Assembly (NCBI RefSeq): GCF_015712065.1
Contig: NZ_JACFYZ010000005.1
Coordinates: 124,001-188,000, forward strand
Reading direction: 5' to 3'
DNA from: Ectopseudomonas chengduensis
GTDB lineage: Bacteria; Pseudomonadota; Gammaproteobacteria; Pseudomonadales; Pseudomonadaceae
Length of the DNA stretch: 64,000 nt
Shown here: positions 56,287-64,000 of the stretch, one piece after another
Position numbering within the stretch: position 1 is the first letter of the stretch
How the letters are laid out: every line of letters begins with the position of its first letter
Made by a program: the position numbers and the translations under genes
The notes under the pieces: model-generated
The model's input: the letters and a program-made list of their open reading frames with translations, nothing else
What the model was told of the DNA's origin: nothing
The model's database searches: none

Positions 56287-56685
56287 TCAACCGCGCTGCG
56301 CGTTCTTGATCGAGATCTGCGTATTGAGCGTCCAGAAGTCGTAGAGCACGCCGATCAAAAACAGGCCGCCAGTGAACAGGTAGATGATCCCGGTGATCCA
56401 CTTGCCCTGATACATGCGGTGCACACCGAACACGCCGAGGAAGGTCAGCAGGATCCACGCCACGTTGTAGTCAGTATCACCTGCGGTAAAACGCAGGTCG
56501 GCCTCGCGATCCATCGAGGGAATCAGAAACAGGTCGATGATCCAGCCGATGAAGAACAATCCCAGGGTGAAGAACCAGATGGTGCCGGTGACCGGCTTGC
56601 CATAGTAGAAGCGGTGGGAACCGAGAAAACCGAAGATCCACAGCAGGTAACCGATCAGCTTGCTGTGCGTATCCTGTCGTTGCAT
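56287..56685 (-). CDS. Double TM2-domain membrane protein
   Basis: A 132-residue protein made of two TM2-like units: GYLLWIFGFLGSHRFYYGK...LGLFFIGWIIDLF (residues 12-55) and ILLTFLGVFGVHRMYQGKW...GGLFLIGVLYDFW (about 77-122). Each has two membrane helices with the typical G-x-H-R-x-Y and D-x-F/W motifs. AAGGAG precedes the ATG. Function unknown; an internal duplication is evident. Confidence 0.85.
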   Translation of the reverse strand: MQRQDTHSKLIGYLLWIFGFLGSHRFYYGKPVTGTIWFFTLGLFFIGWIIDLFLIPSMDREADLRFTAGDTDYNVAWILLTFLGVFGVHRMYQGKWITGIIYLFTGGLFLIGVLYDFWTLNTQISIKNAQRG

Positions 56686-56799
56686 GACGAACTCCTTGTG
56701 CGAGATGCAGCTATGACGCTGCGCGCCGAGTGAAGGTTTCATTTGTGCCGAAACAGCGCAACACAACGAATGGCTTGATAGCTGTACGACGCCCATATA

Positions 56800-56815
56800 C
56801 TGTATAAAAAAACAG
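56800..56815 (+). promoter_or_regulatory. LexA operator of the radical SAM/UDG pair
   Basis: CTGTATAAAAAAACAG is a CTG-N10-CAG LexA box, flanked by further inverted TATACTGT/ACAGTATA bases that extend the dyad. It ends 17 bases before the radical SAM start codon. Confidence 0.88.
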
Positions 56816-56832
56816 TATAGATATTGCCCGCC

Positions 56833-58044
56833 ATGCAACTGATCGAAAAGCTCACCATCCTCGCCGACGCCGCCAAGTACGACGCCTCCTGTGCCAGCAG
56901 CGGCGCACCAAAGCGCAACTCCAAGGGCAAGGACGGCATCGGTTCGACCAACGGCATGGGCATCTGCCACAGCTATACGCCAGACGGTCGCTGCGTAGCT
57001 CTGCTGAAGATACTGCTGACCAACTTCTGCCTGTACGACTGCCAGTACTGCATCAACCGCCGCTCCAGCGACGTGCCGCGTGCGCGCTTCACGCCCGAGG
57101 AAGTGGTGACACTGACCCTCGACTTCTACAAGCGCAATTGCATCAGCGGCCTGTTTCTCAGCTCCGGCATCATCCGCTCGGCCGACTACACCATGGAGCA
57201 GTTGATCCGCGTCGCCAAGCTGCTGCGCCAGGAACATCAGTTCCGCGGCTACATTCATCTGAAGACCATCCCCGATGCCGCGCCGGAACTGATCGCCGAG
57301 GCCGGCCTGTATGCCGACCGCCTCAGCGTCAATATCGAACTGCCCACCGAAACCAGCCTGGTGCGTCTGGCGCCGGAAAAGAACGTCGGCAGCATCCATC
57401 AGGCCATGCACAGCATTCATCTCGGTGAGCGCGAGGCCCAGGAAGAACGCCGCGCGCCACGTTTCGCCCCGGCCGGGCAGAGCACGCAAATGATCGTCGG
57501 CGCCGATGCCACCGATGACAGCACCATCCTGCACAACGCTCAGAGCCTGTATCAGGACTACCGCCTGCGCCGCGTCTACTACTCGGCCTTCAGTCCCATC
57601 CCGCAGAGCCCGAAGACCGTGCCGTTCGAGGCACCACCACTATTGCGCGAGCACCGCTTGTACCAGGCGGACTTCCTCATGCGCGGCTACGGCTTCAGCG
57701 CCACGGAGCTGCTCGCCGGCCCCGGCAACCTGGATCTGGATATCGACCCCAAGTTGGCCTGGGCGCTGGCCAACCGCGAACAGTTTCCGGTGGACCTGAA
57801 CCACGCCGACGAGTCGCTGATCGCCCGCGTGCCTGGTATCGGCGTGCTCAGCGCGCGGCGCCTAGGTGCGCTGCGGCGGGAACGGCGCATCCGTTACGAG
57901 GATCTGGCCCGGCTGCGCTGCGTGCTGGAAAAGGCCAAGCCCTTCATCGTCACCCAGGACTACCGACCGCCGCGGGCCGAACACGAATCCCTGGTGCTGC
58001 GCCAGCAGTTGCGCGACACCCCGGCACAGATGGCGTTGTGGTGA
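56833..58044 (+). CDS. Putative DNA modification/repair radical SAM protein
   Basis: A 403-residue radical SAM enzyme with the cluster motif CLYDCQYC (Cx3Cx2C) near residue 68 and a C-terminal helix-hairpin-helix segment HADESLIARVPGIGVLSARR near residue 330, as in the family always paired with a UDG-like protein (TIGR03916). A CASSG and GICHSYTPDGRC segment near the start is also typical. It likely acts on damaged or modified DNA; the reaction is unknown. ATG 56833 is taken because the LexA box and the ribosome region precede it. It overlaps the next gene by 1 base. Confidence 0.88.
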   Translation: MQLIEKLTILADAAKYDASCASSGAPKRNSKGKDGIGSTNGMGICHSYTPDGRCVALLKILLTNFCLYDCQYCINRRSSDVPRARFTPEEVVTLTLDFYKRNCISGLFLSSGIIRSADYTMEQLIRVAKLLRQEHQFRGYIHLKTIPDAAPELIAEAGLYADRLSVNIELPTETSLVRLAPEKNVGSIHQAMHSIHLGEREAQEERRAPRFAPAGQSTQMIVGADATDDSTILHNAQSLYQDYRLRRVYYSAFSPIPQSPKTVPFEAPPLLREHRLYQADFLMRGYGFSATELLAGPGNLDLDIDPKLAWALANREQFPVDLNHADESLIARVPGIGVLSARRLGALRRERRIRYEDLARLRCVLEKAKPFIVTQDYRPPRAEHESLVLRQQLRDTPAQMALW

Positions 58045-58931
58045 TGCACAGCCTGCGTTTCGACGGCACCTTCGCCACCTGGCGCCAGGCCGCGCGCCGC
58101 GCCTTGCTGCAGGGCCTGGCGCCGCATCAGCTGCAGTGGCTGGACGAAGAAGCGGCGCCCGGCTTGTTCGACCAGCCCGCCGAACGCGCGCCGGAGCCCA
58201 ATGGCCGTCTGCGTGTCTCCCCCGAATTGCTCGGCTTGCTGGAAAGCGCCGCACAGTACCGCGGCGAGGAGCGCTGGAGCCTGCTCTACCGCGTGCTGTG
58301 GCGCTTCGTGCAGGGCGAGCGTAGCGCCGTACTGGCCGGCGACCCCGACGGCAGCGAGCTGCATCGCCGGCTCAAGGCGGTGCGCCGCGAGGCCCATCAC
58401 CTGCATGCCTTTGTGCGCTTTCAGCCGAGCAAGGCGCAAGGCGCGCCGGACTTCGTCGCCTGGTTCGAACCGGCGCACGACATCCTCGCCGCGGCCAGCG
58501 GCCACTTCGCCGAGCGCCTGGGCAAACACAGTTGGCTGATCGCCACGCCGCGCGACGGCGTGTACTGGGATGGCCAGCACCTGCAGCACGAACGCCGCTG
58601 CCCGGCGCAATGGCAAGCCTGGGCACGGCAGCCCGAGGATGACGGCCAGGCCCTGTGGCGTGCCTATTACGGCAGCACCTTCAACCCGGCGCGGCTCAAC
58701 CGCACGGTGATGCAGCAACATCTGCCACTGAGATTCTGGAAGCATCTGCCGGAAGGCCCGCTGATTCCGCAACTGATGAGCGAAGCACGCGCCGGCGCGC
58801 AGCGCGATGGCCAGGCATTGGTGCTGGCCGGCAGGAAGGGCAAACGCATCGCCCAGATAAACGAAGGGGACGCAGCGCGTCCCCCGTCAGGTAGCGTCAG
58901 CGGAAGCGACGCCCTGGATCTTCCTCGCTGA
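58044..58931 (+). CDS. Radical-SAM-linked uracil-DNA-glycosylase-like protein
   Basis: A 295-residue member of the TIGR03915/DUF4130 family found together with the preceding radical SAM gene. It contains HLHAFVRFQ near residue 125, FEPAHDILAAASGHFAERL near 150 and the central YYGSTFNPARLN near 210. The C-terminal half is a UDG-like fold. ATG 58044 overlaps the stop of the SAM gene (TGATG), so the two are coupled and share SOS control. Its 3' end overlaps the convergent pilU gene by 35 bases. Confidence 0.85.
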   Translation: MHSLRFDGTFATWRQAARRALLQGLAPHQLQWLDEEAAPGLFDQPAERAPEPNGRLRVSPELLGLLESAAQYRGEERWSLLYRVLWRFVQGERSAVLAGDPDGSELHRRLKAVRREAHHLHAFVRFQPSKAQGAPDFVAWFEPAHDILAAASGHFAERLGKHSWLIATPRDGVYWDGQHLQHERRCPAQWQAWARQPEDDGQALWRAYYGSTFNPARLNRTVMQQHLPLRFWKHLPEGPLIPQLMSEARAGAQRDGQALVLAGRKGKRIAQINEGDAARPPSGSVSGSDALDLPR

Positions 58932-60042
58932 CCTCCAGCGCCAGCCCCTGGGCCATGCTGGTCAGGTGATCGCCGTCGGTTTCCGAGCCGAGCTTGATCA
59001 TCAGGCGCAGGTCGTTGGCCGAGTCGGCATAGAGCAGCGCATCTTCGTAGGTGATCTCGCCCTGGGTGTAGAGGTTGTACAGCGCCTGGTCGAAGGTCTG
59101 CATGCCCTGCTCGGTGGAGCGTTTCATCAGTCCCTTGAGCTCGTGCACCTCGCCCTTGCGGATCAGGTCGGCGGCCAGCGGGGTGTTGATCAGCACCTCG
59201 ATCACCGCGCGACGGCCCTTGCCATCCGGGGTGGGCACCAGTTGCTGAGCGACGATGGCCTTGAGGTTGAGCGACAGGTCCATCCAAACCTGGTTCTGCC
59301 GGTCGGCCGGGAAGAAGTTGATGATGCGGTCCAGCGCCTGGTTGGCGTTGTTGGCGTGCAGGGTGGCCAGGCACAGGTGACCGGTTTCGGCGAAGGCCAC
59401 GGCGTGGTCCATGGTCTCGCGGGTCCGCACCTCACCGATGAGAATCACGTCCGGCGCCTGACGCAGGGTGTTCTTCAGCGCCACTTCGAACGACTCGGTG
59501 TCGATGCCCACTTCACGCTGGGTGACGATGCAGCTCTGATGCTGGTGGATGTACTCGATCGGGTCTTCGATGGAGATGATATGGCCGCTGCTGTTCTTGT
59601 TGCGGTAGCCGATCATCGCCGCCAGCGAGGTGGACTTACCGGTACCGGTGGCGCCCACGAAGAGCACCAGGCCGCGCTTGGTCAGCGCCAGCTTCTTGAG
59701 GATTTCCGGCAGCTTGAGGTCGTCGATGGTGGGGATATTGGTCTCGATCCGGCGCAGCACCATGCCCACCAGGTTGCGCTGGTAGAAGGCACTGACGCGG
59801 AAACGACCGATACCACGTGCACTGATGGCGAAGTTGCACTCATGGTTCTCGGCAAAGTCGCGGCGTTGTGCCTCGTTCATCACGCCCAATACGGTCTCGC
59901 GGGTCTGCTCCGGCGACATGGCGTTCTTGGTCACCGGCATGATCTTGCCATTGACCTTCATCGACGGCGGTACGCCAGCGGTGATGAACAGGTCGGAGCC
60001 GCCTTTTTCGACCATCAGGCGCAGTAGTTTCTCGAATTCCAT
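58897..60042 (-). CDS. pilU: Type IV pilus retraction ATPase PilU
   Basis: A 381-residue secretion ATPase with Walker A GATGTGKST near residue 134, the aspartate box IISIEDPIEYIHQHQ, Walker B-like PDVILIGEVRTRETM and the His box LCLATLHANNA. Family start is EFEKLLRLMVEKGGSD, which supports ATG 60042. It helps PilT depolymerise the pilus for twitching motility. It follows pilT on the same strand, with a palindrome between. Confidence 0.95.
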   Translation of the reverse strand: MEFEKLLRLMVEKGGSDLFITAGVPPSMKVNGKIMPVTKNAMSPEQTRETVLGVMNEAQRRDFAENHECNFAISARGIGRFRVSAFYQRNLVGMVLRRIETNIPTIDDLKLPEILKKLALTKRGLVLFVGATGTGKSTSLAAMIGYRNKNSSGHIISIEDPIEYIHQHQSCIVTQREVGIDTESFEVALKNTLRQAPDVILIGEVRTRETMDHAVAFAETGHLCLATLHANNANQALDRIINFFPADRQNQVWMDLSLNLKAIVAQQLVPTPDGKGRRAVIEVLINTPLAADLIRKGEVHELKGLMKRSTEQGMQTFDQALYNLYTQGEITYEDALLYADSANDLRLMIKLGSETDGDHLTSMAQGLALEVSEEDPGRRFR

Positions 60043-60093
60043 CGTCGTTCTCGCAGCTTCGTGCAATGCCGTTCGGCAGCCGTCTGCCGAATC

Positions 60094-60159
60094 GTAGGAG
60101 CGAGCTCTGCTCGCGAACAGGGTGACGCCAAAAGCTTCGCGAGCAGCGCTCGCGCCTAC
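60094..60159. repeat. GTAGGAGCGAGC palindrome between pilT and pilU
   Basis: GTAGGAGCGAGCTCTGCTCGCG and its inverse CGCGAGCAGCGCTCGCGCCTAC flank a short centre. It is of the family at 40194 and 52064. Confidence 0.7.
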
Positions 60160-60167
60160 ACCAGTTC

Positions 60168-61202
60168 CTAGAAGTTTTCCGGGCTCTTGGCCTTCTCGCG
60201 CGCGCTGTCGCGGCTGACCAACCCCTTGGATACCAGCGTCTTCAGGCAGGCATCGAGGGTCTGCATGCCCAGCGCGCCACCGGTCTGGATCGATGAGTAC
60301 ATCTGCGCCACCTTGTCCTCGCGGATCAGGTTACGGATGGCCGGAGTGCCGATCATGATTTCGTGCGCCGCCACGCGACCGCCGCCGATCTTCTTCAGCA
60401 GGGTCTGCGAGATCACCGCCTGCAGCGACTCGGAGAGCATCGAACGCACCATCGACTTCTCCTCGGCCGGGAACACGTCGACCACACGGTCGATGGTCTT
60501 GGCGGCGGAGGTGGTGTGCAGGGTGCCGAACACCAGGTGGCCGGTTTCCGCGGCGGTCAGCGCCAGGCGGATGGTTTCCAGGTCGCGCATCTCGCCCACC
60601 AGGATGATGTCCGGGTCTTCCCGCAGCGCCGAACGCAGCGCTTCGGAGAAGCCATGGGTGTCGCGGTGCACCTCACGCTGGTTGACCAGGCACTTCTTCG
60701 ACTCGTGGACGAATTCGATAGGGTCTTCGATGGTAAGAATGTGGTGGTACTTGTTGCTGTTGAGGTAGTCGAGCATCGCCGCCAGGGTGGTCGACTTGCC
60801 CGAACCGGTAGGGCCGGTGACCAATACCAGGCCGCGCGGCACATCAGTGATCTTGCGGAACACCTCGCCCATGCCCAAGTCTTCCATGGTCAGCACCTTG
60901 GACGGAATGGTACGAAACACCGCACCGGCGCCACGGTTCTGGTTGAAAGCGTTGACCCGGAAACGCGCCACACCCGGCACTTCGAAGGAGAAGTCGGTCT
61001 CGAGGAACTCTTCGAAGTCCTTGCGCTGCTTGTCATTCATGATGTCGTAGATCAGCGCGTGTACCTGCTTGTGATCCAGCGGCGGCAGGTTGATGCGGCG
61101 TACATCGCCATCAACGCGGATCATCGGCGGCAGACCCGCCGAGAGGTGCAAATCCGACGCACCTTGCTTGGCGCTGAAGGCGAGCAGCTCTGTGATATCC
61201 AT
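60168..61202 (-). CDS. pilT: Type IV pilus retraction ATPase PilT
   Basis: A 344-residue ATPase, the same length as P. aeruginosa PilT. It has Walker A GPTGSGKSTT near residue 131, ILTIEDPIEFVHE, PDIILVGEMRDLETI and FGTLHTTSAAKTIDRV, and the AIRNLIREDKVAQMYS motif (AIRNLIRE) near residue 290. It powers pilus retraction and twitching. GGGGAG precedes ATG 61202. It is divergent from the yggS operon with 75 bases between. Confidence 0.97.
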   Translation of the reverse strand: MDITELLAFSAKQGASDLHLSAGLPPMIRVDGDVRRINLPPLDHKQVHALIYDIMNDKQRKDFEEFLETDFSFEVPGVARFRVNAFNQNRGAGAVFRTIPSKVLTMEDLGMGEVFRKITDVPRGLVLVTGPTGSGKSTTLAAMLDYLNSNKYHHILTIEDPIEFVHESKKCLVNQREVHRDTHGFSEALRSALREDPDIILVGEMRDLETIRLALTAAETGHLVFGTLHTTSAAKTIDRVVDVFPAEEKSMVRSMLSESLQAVISQTLLKKIGGGRVAAHEIMIGTPAIRNLIREDKVAQMYSSIQTGGALGMQTLDACLKTLVSKGLVSRDSAREKAKSPENF

Positions 61203-61277
61203 GGGACTCCCCAATTACAAGCAAGCAGGTAGAATGCCGCGAACGCTTAACGAGCGGGCTTTAATAGAGCGCAGGTA

Positions 61278-61970
61278 ATGTCCACGATAGCAGAGAATAT
61301 TGCAAAGGTCGGAGCGCGCATCCGTGAGGCGGCGCAAGCCTCGCAGCGTAATTTGACGGATATCGGCCTGCTCGCGGTGAGCAAGACCAAACCGGCAGCG
61401 GCCATTCGTGAAGCTCATGCGGCTGGTTTGCGCGATTTTGGCGAGAACTACCTGCAGGAAGCGCTGGAAAAACAGACCGAACTGAGTGATCTGCCCTTGA
61501 TCTGGCACTTCATCGGCCCCATTCAGTCGAACAAGACCCGGCCCATCGCCGAGCATTTCGACTGGGTACATTCGGTGGATCGCCTGAAAATCGCCCAACG
61601 CCTCTCCGAGCAGCGTCCTGCGCACCTGCCATCGCTGAATATCTGCCTGCAGGTCAACGTCAGCGCTGAGGACAGCAAATCCGGATGCAGCCCAGAAGCG
61701 CTGCCAGAGCTGGCCAAGGCTGTAGCCGCCCTGCCCAACCTGCGCCTGCGTGGGCTGATGGCGATTCCCGAACCTACCGACGATATCGCGGCGCAACATG
61801 CCGCCTTCGCCCACCTGCGCCAATTGCGTGATGACTTGGCGCTGGACCTCGATACCTTGTCCATGGGCATGAGCCATGACCTGGAGGCCGCCATCGCCGA
61901 AGGTGCCACCTGGGTGCGCATCGGCACCGCCCTGTTCGGCGCCCGCGATTACGGCCAGCCCACTCACTGA
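61278..61970 (+). CDS. yggS: PLP homeostasis protein YggS (PROSC)
   Basis: A 230-residue alanine-racemase-fold protein with the PLP lysine in LAVSKTKPAAAI near residue 36 and the conserved GENYLQEALEK, SVDRLKIA and LSMGMSHDLEAAI motifs. It binds pyridoxal phosphate and keeps its pool and amino acid pools balanced. It starts the yggS-proC-yggT-yggU group. Confidence 0.94.
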   Translation: MSTIAENIAKVGARIREAAQASQRNLTDIGLLAVSKTKPAAAIREAHAAGLRDFGENYLQEALEKQTELSDLPLIWHFIGPIQSNKTRPIAEHFDWVHSVDRLKIAQRLSEQRPAHLPSLNICLQVNVSAEDSKSGCSPEALPELAKAVAALPNLRLRGLMAIPEPTDDIAAQHAAFAHLRQLRDDLALDLDTLSMGMSHDLEAAIAEGATWVRIGTALFGARDYGQPTH

Positions 61971-61987
61971 ATGAAGGATTTTCTGCA

Positions 61988-62806
61988 ATGAGCAACCCGA
62001 CCATCGCCTTCGTCGGCGCCGGCAACATGGCCGCCAGCCTGATTGGCGGCCTGCGCGCCCAGGGCGTGGCAGCCAGCGCCATCCGCGCCAGCGAACCCGG
62101 CAGCGAACAGCGCGCCCGCCTGCAACAGGAACACGGCATCGCCACCTTCGCGGATAACGGTGAAGCCATAAAAGGCGCCGACCTGATCGTGCTGGCGGTC
62201 AAACCACAGATCATGAAAGCGGTATGCCTGGATCTGGCGCCACACCTGGCTCCCAATCAGGTGATCATCTCCATCGCCGCCGGCATCAGCTGCGCCAGCC
62301 TGGAAAACTGGCTGGGCCAGAGCCCAGTCGTGCGTTGCATGCCCAACACGCCGGCGCTATTACGCCAAGGCGTTTCCGGCCTGTTCGCCAATGCCCGCGT
62401 CAGCGCCGCACAGAAAGCCCAGGCCGAACAGGTGCTGAGCGCCGTTGGCCTGGCTCTGTGGCTGGATGAAGAAGCTCAACTAGACGCCGTTACCGCCGTT
62501 TCTGGCAGCGGGCCGGCTTATTTCTTCCTTTTGATCGAAGCGATGACTGCGGCTGGCGAGCAGCTCGGCCTGCCACGCGAGACGGCTGCACGCCTGAGCA
62601 TCCAGACTGCACTGGGCGCCGCACGCATGGCCAGCGAGAGTGATGTCGACGCCGCCGAACTGCGCCGCCGTGTGACCTCGCCGAACGGAACCACCGAAGC
62701 GGCGATCAAAACCTTTCAGGCCGGCGGCTTCGAAACGCTGGTACAACAGGCACTCAACGCCGCCGCCAATCGCTCGGCCGAACTGGCCGAACAACTGGGT
62801 CAATAA
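61988..62806 (+). CDS. proC: Pyrroline-5-carboxylate reductase
   Basis: A 272-residue ProC with the NADPH motif FVGAGNMAASLIGGL near residue 8, MPNTPALLRQG near 120 and the C-terminal AVSGSGPAYFFLLIEAM, RVTSPNGTTEAAI signature. It makes proline. It follows yggS by 17 bases. Confidence 0.95.
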   Translation: MSNPTIAFVGAGNMAASLIGGLRAQGVAASAIRASEPGSEQRARLQQEHGIATFADNGEAIKGADLIVLAVKPQIMKAVCLDLAPHLAPNQVIISIAAGISCASLENWLGQSPVVRCMPNTPALLRQGVSGLFANARVSAAQKAQAEQVLSAVGLALWLDEEAQLDAVTAVSGSGPAYFFLLIEAMTAAGEQLGLPRETAARLSIQTALGAARMASESDVDAAELRRRVTSPNGTTEAAIKTFQAGGFETLVQQALNAAANRSAELAEQLGQ

Positions 62807-62817
62807 AGGAAGCACAC

Positions 62818-63411
62818 ATGTCCGGACTCATCGAAGCCCTGATCTACATCATTCAGACCCTCGGCAGCCTGTATCTGCTGATCGTCCTGCTGCGTTTCAT
62901 CCTGCAGCTGGTACGCGCCGACTTCTACAACCCGCTGAGCCAGTTCATCGTCAAGGCCACACAGCCGCTGGTGACGCCCCTGCGGCGGATCATCCCCGGT
63001 TTCGCCGGGCTGGATCTGGCCTCGCTGGTGCTGGCCATCCTGGTGCAGCTGCTGCTGATGGTCATCACCCTGACGCTGATGGGCTACAACGTCGGCGGCT
63101 TCATCCTGCAACTTCTGGTGTGGTCACTGATCGGCGTGACCTCGCTGTTTCTCAAGGTGTTCTTCTTCGCCCTGATCATCAGCGTGATCCTGTCGTGGGT
63201 CGCCCCGGGCAGCTACAACCCCGGCGCGCAGCTGGTCAACCAGATCTGCGAACCCCTGTTGGCGCCGTTCCGCAAGCTGCTGCCGAACCTCGGCGGCCTG
63301 GATATTTCGCCGATCTTCGCCTTCATCACCATCAATCTGATCGATCGCTTCGTCATCGGCGGTCTTGCAGCCTCCACCGGCCTGCCACCGATGCTCAGCC
63401 CCTTCCTCTGA
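62818..63411 (+). CDS. yggT: YggT family membrane protein
   Basis: A 197-residue protein with two YggT repeats, each with a pair of helices and the motif VRADFYNPLSQFIVKATQPL (near residue 42) and its second copy GSYNPGAQLVNQICEPLLAPF (near 130). YggT proteins act in osmotic protection and membrane physiology; the detailed role is uncertain. It follows proC by 11 bases. Confidence 0.9.
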   Translation: MSGLIEALIYIIQTLGSLYLLIVLLRFILQLVRADFYNPLSQFIVKATQPLVTPLRRIIPGFAGLDLASLVLAILVQLLLMVITLTLMGYNVGGFILQLLVWSLIGVTSLFLKVFFFALIISVILSWVAPGSYNPGAQLVNQICEPLLAPFRKLLPNLGGLDISPIFAFITINLIDRFVIGGLAASTGLPPMLSPFL

Positions 63412-63416
63412 GAGCC

Positions 63417-63605
63417 AACTCAAAGGCTCGCGAGCTAGTGCTATGCAAGGCAAAAACAGGCGAGGAAGCGGAGTTTACGAATGATAAATGAGCATGACTC
63501 GCTCGGCTCGCCCCTTCGGGGCCGCACTGAAGTGCGTTGGCCGCAAGCGGCCTCCGAGCCTGTTTTTAACGCAGCAAAACCGACGCGCAGCAGACTTTGA
63601 GCAGG
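63417..63605. repeat. MITE-like intergenic element
   Basis: About 190 bases between yggT and yggU show inverted segments: GCAAAAACAGGCGAGG at 63449 and CCGAGCCTGTTTTTAACGC near 63555, with CTCAAAGGCTCGCG/TTTGAG at the ends. Inside, CTCGGCTCGCCCC and GGCCGCAAGCGGCC hairpins occur. I recall a similar repeated block in other pseudomonads; other copies are not seen in this window. Confidence 0.5.
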
Positions 63606-63613
63606 TTCTCAGG

Positions 63614-63904
63614 ATGAGCTTCTACCGCTGGGATGGCGAGGACCTGATCCTCGACTGTCACCTGCAGCCCAAGGCGAGCAAGGACGAGTTCGCCGGGCTG
63701 CATGGTGATCGGTTGAAGATCCGCCTCACCGCGCCACCGGTCGAGGGGAAGGCCAACGCCCATCTGCAGGCCTTTCTGGCCAAGGCGTTCGGCGTGGCCA
63801 AGAGCCAGGTGAGCCTGGAAAGCGGCGAACTCAATCGACACAAGCGCCTGCGCATCCGCACGCCACGTAACCTGCCAGCGATTCCCGGCTTGCAGAACGC
63901 CTGA
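63614..63904 (+). CDS. yggU: DUF167 protein YggU
   Basis: A 96-residue protein of the YggU family: [30 protein letters not shown] and [18 protein letters not shown] are the conserved segments. ATG 63614 is taken as the family start (SFYRW); the longer upstream frame runs through the repeat. Function unknown. In Pseudomonas, metX follows. Confidence 0.88.
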   Translation: MSFYRWDGEDLILDCHLQPKASKDEFAGLHGDRLKIRLTAPPVEGKANAHLQAFLAKAFGVAKSQVSLESGELNRHKRLRIRTPRNLPAIPGLQNA

Positions 63905-64000
63905 TGACCATTCAGCCGCCATACCCGACCACAAGGCGGGACTGTACAAGCAGCCAATTGACGGCCGCCCTGTACCTCGCATAATGCAGGTTATTCTCGC
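63905..64000. other. Start of an intergenic region (edge of window)
   Basis: The last 96 bases contain no start codon with a credible frame; TAATGCAGGTTATTCTCGC at the edge looks promoter-like. By synteny metX would follow, but it is not in the window. Confidence 0.3.

Overview
The window looks like chromosomal DNA of a Pseudomonas. The coding is GC-rich, and gene neighbourhoods match those remembered for Pseudomonas: creBC/creD, aatJQMP-aauSR, glyA-soxBDAG-purU-fdhA with gbcAB, typA-thiI-glnA-ntrBC, and pilU-pilT-yggS-proC-yggT-yggU. The order of these blocks differs from P. aeruginosa PAO1, and my guess is the P. mendocina/P. pseudoalcaligenes group; only sequence searches can settle the species. 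I saw no tRNA, rRNA, CRISPR array, prophage or intact insertion sequence.

Layout. 1-6 kb: an acetate-uptake block (DUF294 protein, DEDDh exonuclease, ActP-type symporter with its small DUF4212 partner) interrupted by trhP and a small membrane protein. 6-9.6 kb: a TonB-dependent receptor behind a Fur box, then two unknown genes. 9.6-19.3 kb: the CreBC regulon, with creD separated from creBC by about 6 kb. That insert carries a secreted 13-residue-repeat protein, a LexA-controlled FAN1-like nuclease and XPD-like helicase operon, an orphan integron gene cassette with an attC site, and an LprI-like secreted protein. 19.5-25.2 kb: a CBS-domain protein, a chemoreceptor, a retropepsin-like protease, an HD-GYP protein and a PlsC-like acyltransferase. 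25.2-32 kb: acidic amino acid uptake (aatJQMP) and its two-component system AauSR, with a matching AauR palindrome and sigma54 promoter. 32-46.7 kb: one-carbon catabolism from glycine betaine (GbcAB) through sarcosine (SoxBDAG) to glycine, serine and formate (GlyA, PurU, FdhA), with threonine aldolase. 46.8-56.2 kb: typA, thiI, then the nitrogen-control block glnA - two DUF4124 genes - ntrBC with NtrC and sigma54 sites. 56.3-58.9 kb: a TM2 protein and a LexA-controlled radical SAM/uracil-DNA-glycosylase-like pair. 58.9-64 kb: the pilus retraction ATPases PilU and PilT, then yggS-proC-yggT-yggU.

Intergenic spaces are rich in short palindromic repeats of several families (REP-like GTAGCCCGGATGCAATCCGG, GTAGGGTGGGC, GTAGGAGC, CTCTCCC types). 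The most interesting signals are the orphan integron cassette, the two SOS-controlled repair operons with nearly identical LexA boxes, the triple cre-tag array in front of creD, the repeat protein, and a 37-bp diverged repeat array with DnaA-box-like sequences upstream of glyA.
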